NCBI GenBank assembly: GCA_947628105.1
Contig: CANQYN010000057.1
Span: 1-5,994 of the forward strand
Direction: 5' to 3'
DNA: 5,994 nucleotides
From: an uncultured Bacilli bacterium
Lineage (GTDB): Bacteria; Bacillota_I; Bacilli_A; RF39; UBA660
Shown here: one piece after another, positions 5,343-5,994 of the stretch
Position numbering within the stretch: the stretch's first letter is position 1
Layout: every line of letters begins with the position of its first letter
Notes under the pieces: model-generated
What the model was told of the DNA's origin: nothing
The model's database searches: none
Seen by the model: only the letters and a program-made list of their open reading frames with translations
Made by a program: the position numbers and the translations under genes

Positions 5343-5903
5343 ATGAAAGTAAAAACTATTAATGCTTCTTCCAAAAGGACAAAAGAAAAGATTAAAAAGT
5401 CGTTTGCGGCATTAATGAAAGAGAAAAAAAGTTTGAATAAAATAACGGTCACCGATTTAGTCGAAAAAGCAGAAATTACCCGAGGGAGTTTTTATACTCA
5501 TTATGATAATATTTATGACGTCGCCAAAGATTTTCAAGATGAAACACTAAATCTATTAATTCATAATATTTATGAATTACAGACCCTAGAAAATATTAAT
5601 TTATATTTTGACGAAATTACTCATTATTTAAAAGATAATGAAGAAATTTATTCCATGATTTTATCCAGTAACGACCCTTTATTATTTACTAGTAGTTTAA
5701 ATAAGATAATTGCTAAAAATTTATACGAAGTTTTAAAATATAAACATAATAAAAATTTAGAACTAAATATTTCACTTTTTATCGACGGTTGTATCAGTTT
5801 AGTTATTAAACATTTTCGAAAAGAAATCTCTTATTCTCTAGATGAGATTAATGCTTATATGAAAGAAACTTTTAAAATTTTATTTTTAAATGAAAAAGAG
5901 TAA
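5343..5903 (+). CDS. TetR/AcrR-family transcriptional regulator, probable repressor of the divergent transporter
   Basis: A 186-residue all-helical protein of normal TetR length. The N-terminal DNA-binding domain spans about residues 10-57: helix 1 is KRTKEKIKKSFAALMKEK, and the helix-turn-helix is ITVTDLVEKAEITRGSFYTHY (positions 34-54, shown here only to identify the motif; key residues T35, L39, A43, G48, F50, Y51 and Y54). The R-G-S-F-Y-x-H-Y-recognition helix is the family's hallmark. Residues about 60-186 form the ligand-binding/dimer domain, which is variable and gives no ligand. LFIDGCISLVIKHF (about 145-158) is the long helix usually used for dimerisation. The ATG is set by AGGAG with a 7-nt spacing. 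The gene is divergent from the MMPL pump with dyads between them, the usual layout for a ligand-relieved repressor of an exporter and of itself. That regulatory role is inferred. Confidence 0.92.
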   Translation: MKVKTINASSKRTKEKIKKSFAALMKEKKSLNKITVTDLVEKAEITRGSFYTHYDNIYDVAKDFQDETLNLLIHNIYELQTLENINLYFDEITHYLKDNEEIYSMILSSNDPLLFTSSLNKIIAKNLYEVLKYKHNKNLELNISLFIDGCISLVIKHFRKEISYSLDEINAYMKETFKILFLNEKE

Positions 5904-5921
5904 GTCCCTTACTCTTTTTTT
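5893..5921 (+). terminator. Rho-independent terminator of the tetR-family gene
   Basis: AAAAAGAGTAAG (5893-5904) pairs perfectly with CTTACTCTTTTT (5908-5919) around a 3-nt TCC loop, followed by more T (to 5921). The TAA stop codon (5901-5903) lies inside the 5' arm. It is a strong, clean hairpin with both A-tract and T-tract, so it could also work in the opposite direction. Confidence 0.9.
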
Positions 5922-5930
5922 CAGACTGTT

Positions 5931-5962
5931 GACAAATAGGTAAATATTTTTACTTATTTGTC
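5931..5962. repeat. Long inverted repeat downstream of tetR: second terminator or operator
   Basis: GACAAATAGGTAAA (5931-5944) pairs with TTTACTTATTTGTC (5949-5962) around a 4-nt TATT loop: 14 pairs, one of them G-T. On the plus strand TTTTATTTT follows, so it may be a backup terminator. It also overlaps a consensus TTGACA at 5929-5934, so it could be an operator/-35 for a gene beyond the window. No convincing -10 was seen at the right spacing. The stretch 5963-5994 shows nothing else. Confidence 0.55.
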
Positions 5963-5994
5963 TTTTATTTTGAAAAATTTTAGATATTATTGAA

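Noticed and set aside
5929..5957. A full promoter starting at TTGACA 5929-5934
   Set aside because: At 16-18 bp downstream the hexamers (TACTTA, ACTTAT, CTTATT) are poor -10 boxes, and the site lies inside a stable hairpin; only the -35-like word is present.
5888..5994. An open minus-strand frame entering from the right edge
   Set aside because: It runs through the tetR terminator and the long inverted repeat, is short, and has no recognisable protein motif; it is most likely non-coding.

Overview
The window is very AT-rich DNA from a low-GC Gram-positive bacterium, probably one of the AT-rich Bacilli/Erysipelotrichia-like or gut Mollicutes-like Firmicutes. The evidence is strong AGGAG-type ribosome binding sites, sigma-A-like TATAAT boxes, A/T-biased codons and lysine-rich proteins. 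The code is the standard bacterial one: tryptophan is TGG (for example in the metallo-hydrolase and the large transporter) and TGA ends the metallo-hydrolase gene. This argues against Mycoplasma-type recoding. The genus cannot be fixed from sequence reading alone.

Layout from left to right. (1) Positions 1-164, minus: the first 54 codons of an ABC-transporter ATPase of the MacB/BceA/LolD type, cut by the window edge. Its promoter region holds a perfect TGTAAC-N5-TGTAAC direct repeat. (2) Positions 300-1473, minus: a three-gene operon of an MBL-fold metallo-hydrolase, a 67-residue soluble protein and a 100-residue membrane protein with two TM segments. It has its own TATAAT box and ends in a terminator. 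(3) Positions 1609-5175, minus: one very large MMPL/RND-type membrane transporter of 1188 residues. Its second extracytoplasmic domain is expanded to about 675 residues by about seven tandem helical repeats of 72-80 residues. (4) Positions 5176-5342: a divergent promoter region with two dyads that share a half-site. (5) Positions 5343-5903, plus: a TetR/AcrR-family regulator ending in a strong terminator, followed by a second, longer hairpin up to the right edge.

How the parts fit together. The TetR gene and the transporter are transcribed divergently from a 167-bp shared region. This is the classic arrangement for a repressor controlling itself and an adjacent export pump. One dyad overlaps the expected -35 area of the tetR promoter, which suggests autoregulation, and the other lies between the two promoters. 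The transporter is likely an exporter of lipids, hydrophobic compounds or peptides; its substrate cannot be read from the sequence. The metallo-hydrolase operon is a separate unit, insulated by terminators on both sides.

The most unusual item is the repeat-filled extracytoplasmic domain of the transporter. Parts of three adjacent copies still share near-identical DNA, so the array seems to have grown by in-frame duplication. The second is the WalR-box-like direct repeat in front of the ABC ATPase gene. No tRNA, rRNA, CRISPR array, insertion sequence or phage gene was seen.
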